This document shows, in pieces, positions 23,590-38,428 of a stretch of 64,000 nt of DNA (position 1 is the first letter of the stretch; the number at the start of each line of letters is the position of its first letter). A program made the position numbers and the translations under genes. The stretch is from Proteromonas lacertae (lineage: Eukaryota; Sar; Bigyra; Opalinata; Proteromonadidae). The notes under the pieces were generated by a model that was given only the letters and a program-made list of their open reading frames with translations, searched no databases and was not told the origin of the DNA. The stretch is taken from NCBI GenBank assembly GCA_002245135.1, contig NGBS01000872.1:434001-498000 (forward strand), in the 5' to 3' direction.

Positions 23590-25891
23590 ATGAATTATTT
23601 CCCATTAATAGAAAATTCATCTTTATCGACCAGTATTTATTATTATTTATGGAGAAAATCAATAAATAACATCTCGTGTCCAAATATTATGTTACCAGAT
23701 ACTGTGATACTTCAAGATGGTGTGCCGATAATATGGCTCTTTCATTCATCAAAAACAGGACAAATAATGAAGAAGAACAGAGATAATCTGAATTCTCACA
23801 CAATACTATTAGAGTTTACTAAAAATAGAAAGCTAGTAAATAAAAAAGGATGCGAAACAGTGATTGGTGTATTATATTCACCTTCAACAACAAATGGAAA
23901 ACAATCCATAACAGTGGAGTATTTAACTTTTTCTGGTATTAAACATTTGTTCAATACTGGTGGTAAGCTTCGAAAGTGTATATTACAAAAGTATATAGAG
24001 CCAAGAGGTGATAATGAAGAAGTAATAAGAGCAATTTGGTCTCCAACAATCTGTTGTATTGATAAACGAAGGAATATAAATAAAATATACAACCCTCGAC
24101 TAAATATCTACCAAAGATTGACTACCTATGAAGGTGCTAGAAGTATCAGTGAATTAGTGTTAGTAAAAGGTCCACTAAGCAGAGCAATAGAAAGATCATG
24201 TGATAGTATCGCATCTCATATTAAATCTGTTACTACTTTATTAAAAGATGCACATAATGTAAATAGAATGACTGTATATTTCAAAATGCATTCTTCAGGA
24301 ATTCCAATTCTATTATATGCTCATTCTTTTTCTGTTTCAAATCATTTTTTGAGAACTCCTACTACTGGTTCATCATTTTCATCAATAGAACAACCAATCA
24401 TTACAATACCTGATGAATATAGACAGTATTACTCAATTAGTGAAGAAGATTCTACATTAAAAGGTAATGATGATATTGTAGTTTGTTGTGACTGTAATCA
24501 ACCAATATTTAATAATAACTATGAAGAAATTCCAGTGATTTCAATAATCAAAAGATTTAATGATATGTGGTCAAGTGATGTAGAATATATCCAACCAATT
24601 ATAACTAATAATAAGTTAGTTTCTGCACCAATACCTCAGCCATGGCCAGAGTTTTCAAGAAGAGGAATTCCACCACCTTTGAAAACACATATTCCAGGAT
24701 TGACTTATGATAGATATAATGAATTAAAAAGAAATAATAATTTCTTATTGTCTACTATAAGAATGTGTAGTAAATGTTCTTCAAATTATACACAATTATA
24801 TTGTAAAAGTGACTTAGAAAAATCCAAAATTAATAAATCTAGTATGAATGTTATATATATATATATATATTATTTAAATAGATTTACAGTTGAATATGAA
24901 TAGATGTAGTATGTTAAAGGAATTAAAACATGTAGCAGATCATGTAGAATTATTATATCCAGAAGGAATAGATGAAAATGAAGAAGTACAACCAGAAATA
25001 CTTCAACAACCACCATCTCCAATAATATTAGAAAATAAACCGCCAGTAAGGAATCTTACATTAAAACCACAAACTAGTAATAGTAATAGTAGTTCATTAC
25101 AAACTACTCCAAAGTTGAAGTTGTTAATTGACTGTCAAGATGATTCTGTTCCTGTAGCACCAAAGTCTACTACTCATAGATTATTAAGTGTAATAAAATA
25201 TCCAACTCCATCAATCAATACACCAAAATCATCCTCTAAATTTGATTTTGATTGTATTCCATTTGATAATAATTTATCTAAATCTAATCATAATACTCCA
25301 CTCAATAATAATAATAAATTTACATTTAATGAAGAAGATATTACTGTTAATCCAATTACACCTATTGAAACTACACAATATTCCTCAAACAACAGTAATA
25401 GCAATTCAAGAAGAGTATCTTTAATTGATTCTACAAGAATATCTCAGAATAGTAATGATATAAAGATGTTCAATAGAAAATCAATGTTTTCTATTAAGCA
25501 TACAGATTATAAACCTGTTAGACTGTCAGTTATTAGTAATGAAATTAATTTGGATGATTTAAAAGAACCGCAACGTATATATTGCATATTTCTTTATGTT
25601 AATTAGATCCAAATCCTGAACTATTATTAAGACAAGATGAAGAATTGTTTGAGGAAAATGAAAATAGTGAGGATGAAGAATTAGTTAAAGTAGAATCTTT
25701 TCCATCTTCGTTTGGACCTGTATGTAGGTTTTGTTCTATATTTTATAGAGACAACCGAAAAAGCCAGAATATATGAAGTCTTTGAAGTTATCTCATCGTC
25801 AGTATATAAGATATTATAATTTTTGTATAGAAATAATAGAAGAGGAAGAGTTTTGGTAGATCGTAGTAATTTATTTGCTAATAAAACATAA
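23590..25891 (+). CDS. Unrecognised protein with conserved N-terminal region and low-complexity tail
   Basis: The likely start is the ATG at 23590; the frame is open a little further upstream without another ATG. The first exon runs to 24841, and short introns follow at 24842-24881, near 25576-25607, near 25720-25750 and near 25800-25830. The last exon ends SNLFANKT at 25891, giving about 690 residues. The N-terminal 420 residues look globular and constrained, with CCDCNQPI and CSKCSSNYTQLYC, two paired-cysteine motifs that could bind zinc. The C-terminal half is Ser/Asn/Thr-rich with acidic patches and a basic end (NNRRGRV). I do not recognise the family. RPL23 starts 91 bp away on the other strand, so the two share a promoter region. 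Confidence 0.75.
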
Positions 25892-26010
25892 TTTAATTTT
25901 TAATAATTGATATTTTAATTTTATGAATATGTTATATGTACTGTTGCATTAGATGAAATGCTACTGTAAAAAATTCAAAAAAGAATTGATTGTAACGACT
26001 ATATTTCAAA

Positions 26011-26513
26011 ATGAAAGTATGTAATAGCGAAATAGGAGAGAGAGGGTATAAAATGCTTTTTATTTTTAATGTAGATTGGGAAGACTTATTGTTGAGAATG
26101 ATTTAGCTGATATGACAATCATATTAAATGGAAGAACAGTAAAATGCTCAAGGAACATATTAATAATAGGAAATTCTACACTTGCTAAAGAGATTAGAGA
26201 TGAGAAGTTTAATGATATTTTACGCTTGTATGAAGGATGCAATCTAGAAGCATTTCTAGAAGTAGAAAGATATTATGGAGGTGGATTCATGAATATTGAT
26301 GTTGATAATGTATGTGAAATTTTAAAATTTAGTGTTTACTATAATGATGATAAAATTTATAAGATCTGTTATAAGTATATCAAAAACCATTTAGACAAAA
26401 AACTGTTAGTAGAGATCTTTAATATAACACACTTAATAAATTTCCGTAAATGTGATTTATATGAAATATCAAAGAGCACAATTATGAGTAATGTATTTGA
26501 TTTTATTAAAGAT

Positions 26514-26553
<40 letters not shown>

Positions 26554-28281
26554 ATAATCTATAAAATGATTAGATAATTGTTTTTATTCTTTAACATTTA
26601 ATAGTTTGTGCATATTACTAAATTCACAACAGTTAATAATAAAGAATGAAACATGGCTGTTAGAAAGACTCATAATATGGAATAATAAATATCAACAAAA
26701 ACTAGAAGCAACAATGATAAAGAACGAAGAAGAGGAAAAGGTACAAAGAGATGATGACTTTGTTTATTCTTTGGAGAAATTTATTGATTTAATTTACAAG
26801 AAAGTGAATTTGAATGAAGTAAATTGGGAATGCATAAAAAGTAAATATAGCGGTTCATTACAAGAGTTGATGTTAGATGATTACAGTGGAAGCAGAAATC
26901 ATTTGTGTATTAACTTTGAAGATTTGGATCAAAAATTATTGAATATAATTCAGAAATACTATTATGATGAAAGTATTTATACAATTGAGAGTATATATAT
27001 TGTTGATATTCTTTATAGATAATGATTTAAATGACTTATATTTGATTGATGTTAGTAAAATAGAAAAATTACTATTTGAAGAAGATATTAAAATCATAAA
27101 AATAGCATTATTAATAATAATAGATACTAAAAGTGCAATTAAGATTGATGTAACTACAAAATATCAATTAACAGCAAGGTTATGTTTAGATTATAATAAC
27201 AATAATCAATTATTAAGAACTGTAAAATGCCTTACTTATTTCACGAATGAAAAAGAATTTATTTACTATATTTATAATTTATGTGTTAATAATGAAATTG
27301 TATACAAAATATTACACTTTTATGATATTTTATCAAAAGAATCTAGAGAATTCTTAATTGATTTTTTGAAACAGAATGGTAAAATTAAAGAAGAATTAAT
27401 CAATAAATATATTTTGAAAGATGTCATCATTGATGAAATACAAAGTATATAGTTTTTAATATATTATAATTATAGATAAAATTACTAAATTTTCATATCT
27501 TTCACCATCGTATTCTTTTATTATTGGAGAAACAATATCAATCAAACCAGAATGTGATAGTCAAAAATGTGAATTTACTATTACTCCAAACCTTCCTGAG
27601 TGTATGAATATAAATAATGAAACAGGAGAAATATATGGAGATATAACAACTGAAATGAATGATACTGAATTTTTAGTAAAATGCTCAAATTTATGGAATG
27701 AAAAATACTTCAAATTATCAATAGAATTGAAGAATGTTGTGTTTATTGATAACAAATACAGTGATAAAGATTTAGAAGAAATAAAGTATGCAGAGATTAC
27801 TAAGGATGGAAAAGCAATAGAACAAAAGAGTGATGAGGTATATTCTCGTCGTTGGTTGAATATAAAGATGAATGAAGGAGTGTATCAAATCAAATATTTG
27901 TTTAACTGTAAAAGTAAAAAGAACAAATTATTAGTTGGAATTTCAAATTGTGGTGTATGTTATGGAGATGTTCTATATATTAAATCGAATAAGTGCTGTT
28001 ATTGTAATGATAGATGTGATGATAAAAATGTAGCTGGCTCATTATGTGATATTGTGGATGAAAATCCCAATATATTTAATCATGGAGATGGATCTATTTA
28101 TGAACTTATTATTGATATGCAGAACAAACAGTTTTGGATAAAACATAATAATGCTCAACCAATTCTCATTGCAAAAGATTTCTCTCCACCAATTTACACT
28201 TTTGTGTCTTTATATTATGTAGATACATCTGTAACATTAATATCAGTTATTCATAAAACAAAAATTACAGAAATAAAATAA
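26011..28281 (+). CDS. BTB - Ig-like (He_PIG) - SPRY-like protein
   Basis: The start at 26011 gives MKVCNSEIGERGLGRLIVEN across a 29 bp intron (26046-26074). Domains in order: BTB fold (LADMTIILNGRTVKCSRNIL to the helical end near 26510); helical region (26605-27450); a short Ig-like He_PIG module (SPSYSFIIGETISI, then TPNLPECMNINNETGEIYGD); and a SPRY-like domain (VYQIKYLF, LLVGISNCGVCYGDVLYI, YELIIDMQNKQFWIKH, YTFVSLYYVDTSVTLI). BTB proteins commonly act as Cullin-3 substrate adaptors, with the C-terminal SPRY as target reader; that role is inferred. The join after the TA-repeat intron (from 26515) to the exon at about 26605 is one base out of frame in my reading. Either I misplace a boundary or there is a sequencing error. 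It ends 28 bp from the convergent BTB-ARM gene. Confidence 0.8.
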
Positions 28282-28309
28282 TTAATTGTTCTAAAATTTG
28301 AATAATTGT

Positions 28310-30620
28310 TTATTTATAGTTATAAAGAATTAATACTAGCTTATCAGCAAATGTTTTTATATTTCCGCTGTTATTCTTCGAAATATACTTCAATTCAGAT
28401 TGAATGTCAAAATTCAAAATAGATACACGGTCTATATAAAAATAAATCATAATTGTATAATATATATACAATTATAAGTAAGTCTATATAAGCAATCTAA
28501 TACCATTTCCAACAATATCAAATCTTTTGTGTTTAAACAGTTTATCAATTCATTCACAATTTGATTCTCATTCAATACTTTTAAATCATAATCTGAATCA
28601 CTTCCAAATTTCAAAATACATCTTAAACTATTCTTCTTCACCTCTATATTAGGTAAATTAAACACTTTGATAAGCAATTCGATAATCATTTTCTCTATTT
28701 TCACTTTATTCATTATATCATTATTGTTACAAGATATATTACATAACAACTTACAGACATAACATATCAATTCATTATTCATTTTATTAAAACACTGTAA
28801 CACTGTAGAAATATTGGCATTACTCTTTAATATTACTAATCTATTAGGTTCATAGTTATAAGTAAGACAAATTAAACATCTACAACTTTGGATGTTTAAA
28901 TCAATATCATCATTTCTTAAATACTTTAAAAATATGTCAATTCCATTATGTTCATATATCAATTTCTGATTTTCAACTATATATTATAATAATAATAATG
29001 AAATATACCTTTATTATTAACCAAATTGGATAATAATTTACATATTTCTACTTTCAGTTTTGTATTATCATTTGAATTATCCTGTAAATGGCTTAACAGA
29101 TTTAATATAAGATTTGGATTTGTTATTTGATCTTTTATTGTTTCAGTTCCACTTAAATTTAATAATATCTTCATAGCTTGTATTCTTAATTCTATTCTCT
29201 CTTTCTCAGTACTTATCTTCTTGGATGAATTACTTAAATCACTTGTCTTTGTTTCATTAAAATCTTCTTTCTTTTCTTCTTCTTTTCCTTCTTCATAATC
29301 TTCTTGTAATGAGTCTACATCTTTTCTATCTTCTATTAACTTTAAAAACAATTTTATCCCATTCATATCTAATATTTTTGGTTGAACAGATTCTAAATAA
29401 AATAAATAAATAAATTACAAATAAATACTGATCAATGACAACTTCTCAATAATTCCACAAATTGGAATAAACAGCTTATAACAATCTTCTTTTATTCTTC
29501 TGTTCAATATTTCCATTAATTTTGTTATTATTTCTTTCTTTACTAGTATCTTTACTACACCTTCATAACTTGTCATTGTCCATAAAGCACTACTGCTCTG
29601 AATCACTAATTTATCACAATAACTATTCATTATATTCTTTATTAAATATTCTATTCCATTATTATCAAATATTGCTTTACGGTTCTTTTCACTATCAAAG
29701 CCTAACTTCCATAACATATTACACAATTTAATATGACATTCGTTTTGATTGTCTTTATTCTCATCTGTAATATTGGTGCAATTTTGACACATTATTTCTA
29801 CTCCATTTAACTTTGATATTATCTTTCTATTCTCTCCTTTATAGCTATAATTGAATAGATTCTTTAATAACAATATTTTCAGTGAATTTTCATCTACTCT
29901 TAATCCTTCAACATATGGAGTTAAACTATTCTTCTCGTATAACACAGAGTTATAATTTGCTATAATAATCAATATATAAATATAAATATAAATATTTCAT
30001 ACTTTGTCCATCAATTGTTGATAGAATTCCATAGCAATAAACTTTCAATTCATTTGAACTATCTTCATTCATCATATTGTCGTTAATTAGAGACTTTTTA
30101 CTTTCATCAATGGCTTTAATCAGAGATTCATCCTTTACAATAAGATTATACACTGATTTATGACAGAATAATTGTAATCTTTTATTCTCAAGATCCAACA
30201 GACTTAATCTTAAATCAATTCCTTCTTTAGATAATATTTCCCTGTTTATTTCATTCTCTATTTTCGGTAATGGGAATTCTAAATCTTCAATTGAAGGAGA
30301 TGGTGTTATTCCTCCATTTATATTTGCATTATTAATCATAGATAATATTGAATGCTGTTGTTGTTGTTGTTGTGATGATGATGATATTGATGATTGTTTA
30401 TTAGTGGAAGTTGATGGAGTATTTACTAATTCTGGTTCTATTATATTTTAATGATTATTACTATTATATACTTTGAGTGTTATATTGATATAAATAATGT
30501 ACAATATAGTCAAGTTCAGGCAATAATAAACCACTGTTACTATTAAGTATTCTGTATAGGAAATCATCACTAAATATACTCCACATTATATTGATAAATT
30601 CCTCTATTAATAAATAATAA

Positions 30621-30657
<37 letters not shown>

Positions 30658-31877
30658 TGTCAAATTTAAATATTGATAGAATAATTGAATATATCTTTAT
30701 ATCTTTTATTTTATAATTCTCTTTAGCTTTTACTAGTCTTTTTATAACATCAATTTTTACATCCAAACCAACTATTGCATAATAATAATAAACAAATATA
30801 TATATGAATATATACGATCATCTAGTTTAATATCTAACAACTTTGTCATAATCAAACAAATATAAAACACATAATCATCGTTTCTAAACAATTTTAAAAT
30901 ATATTTTTTATAATTTGTAAATGCTTTAACAGTCTCAACTTCACTTTCATTCATTTCATAATCTTTAGGTTCAGAATGTAATAATCCATTGATAATTATT
31001 GTATTAACAGTTAGATTGTCAGTATACTCAAAATAATGTCTTTTATGAACAATAAAATAATCTTTTATATAGTCTTTATCACTACAATATAAGAATATTT
31101 CCACTATATCTTTCTCATTTAATATTTTACTATCATATATAGGTTGTAATCGATCTGCTGGGATTGATTTCCACTGAATATGATAACAGAATAGAAATAT
31201 CAATTTTGTCATATCTTGATTCAGTTTCTTAAAGTGATTAATATATTTTAATATTTGTTTATATAGCCAATATTCACTTGGAAGTATTAAATCCTCTAAC
31301 TCTATAATGTAACTAATTATCTCAATTGATAGACTATATAAGCACTCTATTGTTATAATAGCAATAAATGATTTATACCATCTTTAAATAAACTATAACC
31401 ATTCACTAATATATACTCATTCATAACATCCAAGATATCTTTCATTTTATTGTCAATATAGAATTTTATATTTTTAAGCAATGATATTAATATTGTATTG
31501 TTCATACGAGATTTAATAAACTTTGTACATGCATTTATTAAACGTTGCTCTTTGAAATAAAAACTTGAGATGAGTAATTCAGTACAGTTATTATCTCTAA
31601 TAGATGTTCTTTCAAATCCATAATATCCCAGTATTAAACGAAATCCTTCAGATGACAGGTACTCAAAATCGTTTCCAAGTTGTATTGGTTCTTTATTGTC
31701 TGTATGTTTCAATAATATATCTTTCAATACTGGGTTTTGAACAATAAGATATGATCTATTTGCCTGTATAAGAGTTCTGTTGATTTCGAAGGTTACATCA
31801 AATAAATTGTTCTTTTCATAAAGCTGTAATAATCTATATATAGAACAGAATATTATACCCCTCCTTTGGTAGCTCAT
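28310..31877 (-). CDS. BTB - armadillo/HEAT-repeat protein
   Basis: Starts MSYQRRGIIF at 31877. The N-terminal BTB domain (LYEKNNLFDVTFEINRTLIQANRSYLI onward) is followed by a BACK-like helical region containing QWKSI, as in the other two BTB genes here. Then come a polyglutamine run (about 30355-30375) and a long array of armadillo-type helices. Recognisable repeats include IKLCNMLWKLGFDSEKNRKAI with IEYLIKN, LRIQAMKILLNLSG, KVEICKLLSNLVNN and IDIFLKYLRN with IQSCRCLICL. At least nine short introns interrupt it, often at the same phase-1 position after KDG. The final exon ends LVLILYNYK at 28310. An acidic insert (EEDYEEGKEEEKKE) lies between repeats. An E3-adaptor role through Cullin-3 is a family-based guess. 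Confidence 0.8.
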
Positions 31878-32202
31878 TCAGGTAATAAAACATTTTCAAA
31901 AAAATGAAAAACTGACGAGCTTTGGCTTGATATATATTTTTGATGTTTATCTTAAGTAAATGTTTTAATTAAATAATTATTCATTTATATATTTGTTGAA
32001 GAGAAGAAGAACTAAACAACTTTAATTAGAAAATAATGCATAACACATCTATTTTTATGCTCTATCTATAGACTGAAGTAATTAACAATCTATTCAACTG
32101 TTTTTTTAGTCCAAAGTTACTTAGTTCACTCAAAATATTAGAAACACAATTAAAGTGTTTGTTTGAAAAAATTCCCCAAGAAATACCATAACTGTCATTG
32201 AA
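31878..32202. other. Divergent intergenic region (BTB-ARM / surface protein)
   Basis: 325 bp between two start codons. It contains AGCTTTGGCTTGA at 31918-31930, close to the promoter-like motif seen at other genes, and GTTTGAA about 36 bp before the surface-protein ATG. I see no gene in it. Confidence 0.6.
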
Positions 32203-35200
32203 ATGTTTAGTATTTCTGTCAATCTTGTTTTTATTTTTTTATTGTCAATTTCAGTTGTTTGTACCGATTCAACCAATCATGTGGTTAGAAGATTAGACTC
32301 AGAGGTTGATTATAATGATGAATTAGGAAAATTCTACTATCCCATAACTTATATAAAATTACCAGAAGAACAAGAACAGACATTAACACCTGCAAACACA
32401 AAACCTGGAGAAACGTATATATTTCTTTTATAAAGTGTGTAGTTACACTGTAACAAGTAGTATAAGCTTATCAGCTGAAGAATTAAGCATTGACAAATCG
32501 ACTGGAGTTATAAATATTAAACATATGCAAACATCAACAAAAGGTGAAGTAGCAATTACAGTGACATCTTCAAGTGAATATAAATTTGCTTTTGTAGTTG
32601 ATTTCTTAGAATCTAAATATATGATTGGTGCTACAACACAATTTCAAACACCATATTGGGCTAAAGGATGTCCTGTTCCACATAAAGATGATACTCCACA
32701 AAATGGTATTAAAATATCAACACCAATAAATATGTTCAAAATGGATCAAACATTAGATGATTTATTGAAAGTTGTAGGTATAACAGACGATTCAACAAGA
32801 TTTATGTACATAAATATTACTGGGTATATATATACAAGTATAATATATTTAGTTTTATAAAAGTTGATAATAATGCTTCATATACATTCTATATTCAGTC
32901 TATATACAATGCACAAATTGAAGTAGATGGTAAAGTTATTGTTACAAATTTTAATACTTGTCCAGATAAAGACCAAGAAAAAGGTGGTACTGTTGAATTA
33001 ACGAAAGGCTATCATGAAGTTTTGTTACATGCAGTAGGTGGTATTACTCAAATGGTAGAATTTGACGGAGTGGAAAAAGAAGTAGGAGGATGGGGATTTG
33101 ATTTTAAGTATCAAATAGATAATGGAGAAAAAGATCATATTACATTATATTATTGTATTTATTAAGTGTATATTATTATATTTATAGTGCCAGAATATAC
33201 TTATGCACATTCATTAGTATTTTTCAAATCTAGTTATGCTTGGGGTTTGGATGTTTTACAATCAATTGAATTTACAGTAAACGATGCAGCAGAATGTAAA
33301 ACTGAACCACCATTACCTGAAGGAATTGAAATTACTACAAAAATGATTACTGGTACTAGTAAAGAAACATTTACTAAATCATTTTTAGTTTCATGTTTTT
33401 CAACTCATTCAACTACTAACCAATTCAATGTTACAATTGATGTTACTGATGTGTTTTTACCTGGTTTAGTTGGATATTATATGAAATATGATATGTATAT
33501 TTCACCTCCAAGATCGTCTATGCCAAAGAGAAACGATGCTTCTTCTCATTTAAAAGTGTTACGTATTGAAAGTAATGTAAACAAAGAATATAATGAATTA
33601 CCAACTGTTTGGAAAGGATTAGGAGCTGATTTCATTACTCAATTTGGAGTTCATTGGGAAGGAGTAATAAGATTCCCTAAAGCTGGGGCTTATTCCATGA
33701 AATTAACTTGTGATGATTCTTGTTATTTAAAAATAACTAAAAGATATGAATTAACAGTCTATGGTGGTGGAAATGTGACAAGAACTGCAACACATAGAGT
33801 AAGTGAAGGAGATAGTTTAACACAATATATACTATTGGAATATTCACAATTCAAAGGAGCTTCATTGTTTGAATTTTTAATTAAAGGACCTGATGATGAA
33901 GACTTTAGATATCCTGGTGATTTATTGTTCTATAGTATATTTTATAGTATTTATTATTGAATAGATCCACCTGGCAAACTTCAATATACATATATTGTTG
34001 CTGTTTATTCAATGAATGTTGATCTTCCATCTTCAAATAAGCCAATATTTAGTGGTATTGATATTACTGTTAATAAACCAACATTCACAATTAATAAAGA
34101 ATTGCCTAGAGGTATTAGTTTAAATTCAGAAAGTGGAGATATTGAAGGAAAACCTTTAGTTTCTTCAAAAAGAGACGAATATGTCATTACTGCTGAATTT
34201 GAGAATCATGAATCACTTAGTGTTGAAATATTTATTACAGTTGAAGATGTTAAACCACCAAATGACGTTTACTTTTATAATCCTGTAACTAATGAAAAAT
34301 ATACTGAAAATACACCTGGTAAAGTTCATTTAGGATCTTATGTTAGTTTACAAGCAAGTGATGATTCGGAAAGTGTAATTGCTCAATACTTTTATGAAGG
34401 AAATTTACCAACAACATCATTTGATGAAGATAAAGCAATTTTATCTGGAGTAATAACAGAATTAGGTGAATTTACTGTATCTTTAATGGGATCTAATGGT
34501 GCTGGAAGTGATACAAGTAATATTAAAGTTATTGTTGAACAACCATGTAAAACAGGTGAACAAAACATTCTATTTTCTTTATCACCAAATGTTTTGAAAT
34601 ATGAATTCTCTGTAGTTGATGGAACAGGAAAAACTGTAATTGCTCCAATTGATATTAGTCAATCTTCCACATGGTATTATGAAGTTTGTATGCCAGAGAA
34701 TAATGATTATAAAGTGAAAGTATGGAATAACATTCCTCATGATTTAACTTATTATGTTAATGTTTATTCTAATGGTAAACATATTATAAATGGAAGTAAT
34801 CGTGGTAGTACAATAGATGGTGGTGTAGATGAATATAGTTTTAAGACAAGTATATTATTATTCATTCTCTATTTTGTATAGCATCTGTCCCTTCAACAAT
34901 CTCTTATAGAACATCAGATTTTGTATGGGAACAGTATACATCAGCTACTGAATCTCCAGTTTATTATAATACATTAGTCAATTTTAGAATAACCCCTTCT
35001 CAACTACCCAAAGGTGTTTCATTTGGTTCTGATGGTTATTTCATTGGAGTTACTAGAGATACTTATCCAAAAATGGAATATAATATTACAGCAGAAACGT
35101 TAGATGGAGATATTGTTAGATTGCCAGTAACTATTGAAGTTCTAAAAACATGTATGATTTTATTTAATACATTTTATTATAGCATGTTCAAGACATGGAA

Positions 35201-38200
35201 ATTCATTGATTCGTGTTAATGCTTATGTTGAGAAAAGTCTTTATTTAGTTTATATGTATATGACAATTAAAGATCAATCAAACACAATAGTAATGGAAAT
35301 TACAGGAAAAGAATTAGAAAAGGATTTAGATTTTTATGCATGTGTAACTCCTGGTGATTATAAATTACACTGTGAAAGTCCTTCTGTTAATGGATATGGT
35401 TGGGGTGATAGTTATATGGATGTATTTTTAGATGATGCTCCAATGGGTCATTGTAGTATTGAATCTGAAAGTGAAGGTCCTATTACATACGATACTACAT
35501 TACATTGTATATTTTATATGTTTTATGTATATGTTAATAGTATCATACAATATTGATATCAATACTGAATGGGAATATAGTTCAAAATTAGAACAAGGAT
35601 GGAATACCAATTCATTCGCAGGAAGATGGAATAAAGCTAAGATTGAAAGCATTCCAACAGAGGGAAATAGTTTGTACTTAAGAAAGTTAATTCCTATTCA
35701 TGATGTTGATACTTTTTCAGCTTTTTATAGTCGTTTTGATATAATGTCTGGTCTAATCTATTACATTAATGGAAAGGAAATGGGGAGAGTAAATGTTCCA
35801 GCGTATATATATAAATAATAATAATTTGTCTTAATAGAGGTGTTTTATCAGATTCTCAAAAAGCTACTAAATCATTCTCTTCTTTAACACCAGTTTCATA
35901 TGTTTTACCAATAGCAATGTTTGAAAAACAAGAAGCATTAGTGTCAATAGAATTGCATAGATATTCTGATACAGAACAGTTCAATGCAATTGCTCTTTAT
36001 ACAGTTGATCTTAATGGAGATGGTATATTTCTTTTATATAATATAAATAGATCAAGAATCTTGTACTCGTTTACACTCATTTGGTAAAGTTTCTTACATT
36101 GATCCACCAGAAGCGAGCGCTATGACAAGAGCTGATTTTGCAATGGATTCTCAAGTTGGTACATATTATCAAGGTAGAATAGCGTCAATGATAGGAGAAC
36201 AACCATCTATGAAAATCAGTTTTGGTGAAAATAGATATGTATTTATCAATAGATTTATGTTTGTCGGAGGAATGAAATCTCAATATCAGCAAGGTCCAAA
36301 ACATATAGAATTTTATGAGAAAATACCAAGTGGTTATTTCAATATTGGTAAAATGGATATTCCTGAACCAAAAGATAGTAATGAAATTGTAAATACTGAT
36401 ATTTATGAGAATGATTATTTAACTAATGAATTACAGGTCAATTTTACTGCGTATGAAGGTCAATCATTATTTAAAATATATGATATTATGCCAGGTGTAT
36501 GTCATATTTTCTATTGTATGAAAACTGATTTGTTACCATATACTGAAGGAGGAAAGAATGTGACAATTGGATGTGCAGATGGAGCTGCAGGAGAAAGAAC
36601 ATTCTTATGTCCAACAGGTAAGAATCCACAGTGGAGAGAAATAGCTAACAATTGTCCAGTAGCACCAGTAATCTTATCAAAAGTCGATAGTTATGATTTT
36701 GAAATTGGAAAAAGTGAAACTGTTACATTATTTACATATAGTGGTTTTATAAAATCTATGTCTATATCACCAGGACTTCCATCATGTATTAAACAGCAAC
36801 CATTTTTATATGGTGTTTATAAAGCTGAAAAATGTTATGATGAATTAATTCCAACAAATTTTTCATTTAAAATTTCAAATGATTATGGAGATCAAACAGT
36901 AGTTTCAAAATTATCAATAAAACCAACTGATAAACCTGTAATTGTGGATCCTGTTTCATCTTATGTGTTTTATATAGGATCAAATGTTGAAGTTAATTTG
37001 TTTAAAGTATTAGGAGCATCTTTAACTATATCAGTTGAACCAGCCTTACCAAAGGGATTATCGTTAGATCTTTATACTGGAAAAATATCAGGTTCACCAG
37101 TTGAAGAATTAGAAGAAACAAATTTCTTATTTTCTGTATCTAATAATGTTGATAAAGTGGTAATAAGTATAAAATTGAGTGTAGCAATAACAAATAAACC
37201 TGTAATAATTGAAGCACCTGCTGAAAAAACAACTTTCATTTATGGATTTACATATAGTGAATTACGTTTATATAGAGTAGTAGGAAAAGAATTAAAATAT
37301 TTCATAAATAGTGGTAAATTACCACAGGAATTAAAGATAGATCAATCAACTGGTAGAGTGTATGGTAAAGTTACTAGCAAAGAAAGTGGTTCATTTGTTG
37401 TTGGAGTATCATCAACTAGTGGTGAAACAGTAGAAATGACAATAAATTACGAAATAATCGAATCAGATAAACCATTTGTAGTTGAAACTAAAGAAGAGCA
37501 AGTATTTGAATTTGGTACTGAAATCAAAGATATGAAATTATTTGATGTTGCAGGAGATAATATTACATTTAGTGTAATTCCAGCATTACCAGAAGGATTA
37601 GTATTGGACGAAAAGACTGGTCTTATTTCTGGAAGTGTAAAAGCTAATACTGGTAATAAGATGTATACATTTTACTTCAAGAATGAAAAAGGATTAGAAA
37701 GTTGTAAAATTTTATTATCATTCAATATCCCCATTGTTCCAGTTATTCTAAAATATGAAAAAGAAATGACTTTTATGAAGAATATTAACATTGAATCTAC
37801 TACAATTCTAACTGTTACTGGAAATGGAGATATGAAATTTAGAGTAACACCAGATTTACCAGTTGGAATGAAATTGAATGAAATTACAGGTTCAGTATCT
37901 GGAAAACCCATTGAAAATAGTAAAAAAACATATGTATTTACAGTTTACAATAGTTATGGTAGTAATAATGCATCGGTTGTTATAGAAATTATAACAATAT
38001 ATTGTGAAGCAGAAGGTGAATGGGGTAAAACAGAAGCTTTAACAAACAATTATGTAGGATGTAAAACAGCTTATAGTGGTAATAGATATAGATCTTGTTT
38101 AGTTACTGATAAAGGTACTGCAGTATGGGGAGGTATTATTGATGATTGTAGTATAGAAACTGGATTGATTGTTGGACTTGTAATAGTTGGAATTGTTGCT

Positions 38201-38317
38201 GTAGCTTTGATTGTTTTAGTTGTTATTTTCTGTATTTATCGTAGAAATGCAATTAAAAAGATAAATTCTGATAAGAAGAAAAGACAAATTACTAGTGATA
38301 AAGGTATTCATATGTAA
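32203..38317 (+). CDS. Large type I surface protein with PA14-like and Ig-like He_PIG repeats
   Basis: The start at 32203 encodes a signal peptide (MFSISVNLVFIFLLSISVVC). About ten exons are joined by short introns, for example 34850-34881. The ectodomain contains two PA14/GLEYA-like beta domains (about 32870-33130 and 33460-33940; GLVGYYMKYD and WEGVIRFPKAGAYSMKLTCD). At least six cadherin-like He_PIG modules follow with the signature LPxGLxLxxxTGxIxGxP (34100, 35000, 37050, 37330, 37590, 37860). Two four-cysteine modules end in PQWREIANNCP (36500-36660) and WGGIIDDCS (38005-38155). A transmembrane helix at about 38165-38250 (GLIVGLVIVGIVAVALIVLV) precedes a short basic tail. It is probably an adhesion or sugar-binding surface protein of about 1,900 residues. 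The last exon (36122-38317 and upstream) is long and intronless, unlike the first half. Confidence 0.85.
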
Positions 38318-38428
38318 AAGAGAGAGAGAATAGAATTCATTTCTATTATTATACTTATAAATATAATATTAACACATTATTTTTTATTATAAAAACAAAA
38401 CAATTAGCAACAAAGAAATCTAAAATAA

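Noticed and set aside
26515-26548. TA-dinucleotide runs as microsatellites (also 30627-30656, 40208-40228, 61979-62000)
   Set aside because: These lie at intron positions with GT and TAG ends or in introns of well-supported genes; they are low-complexity intron bodies.
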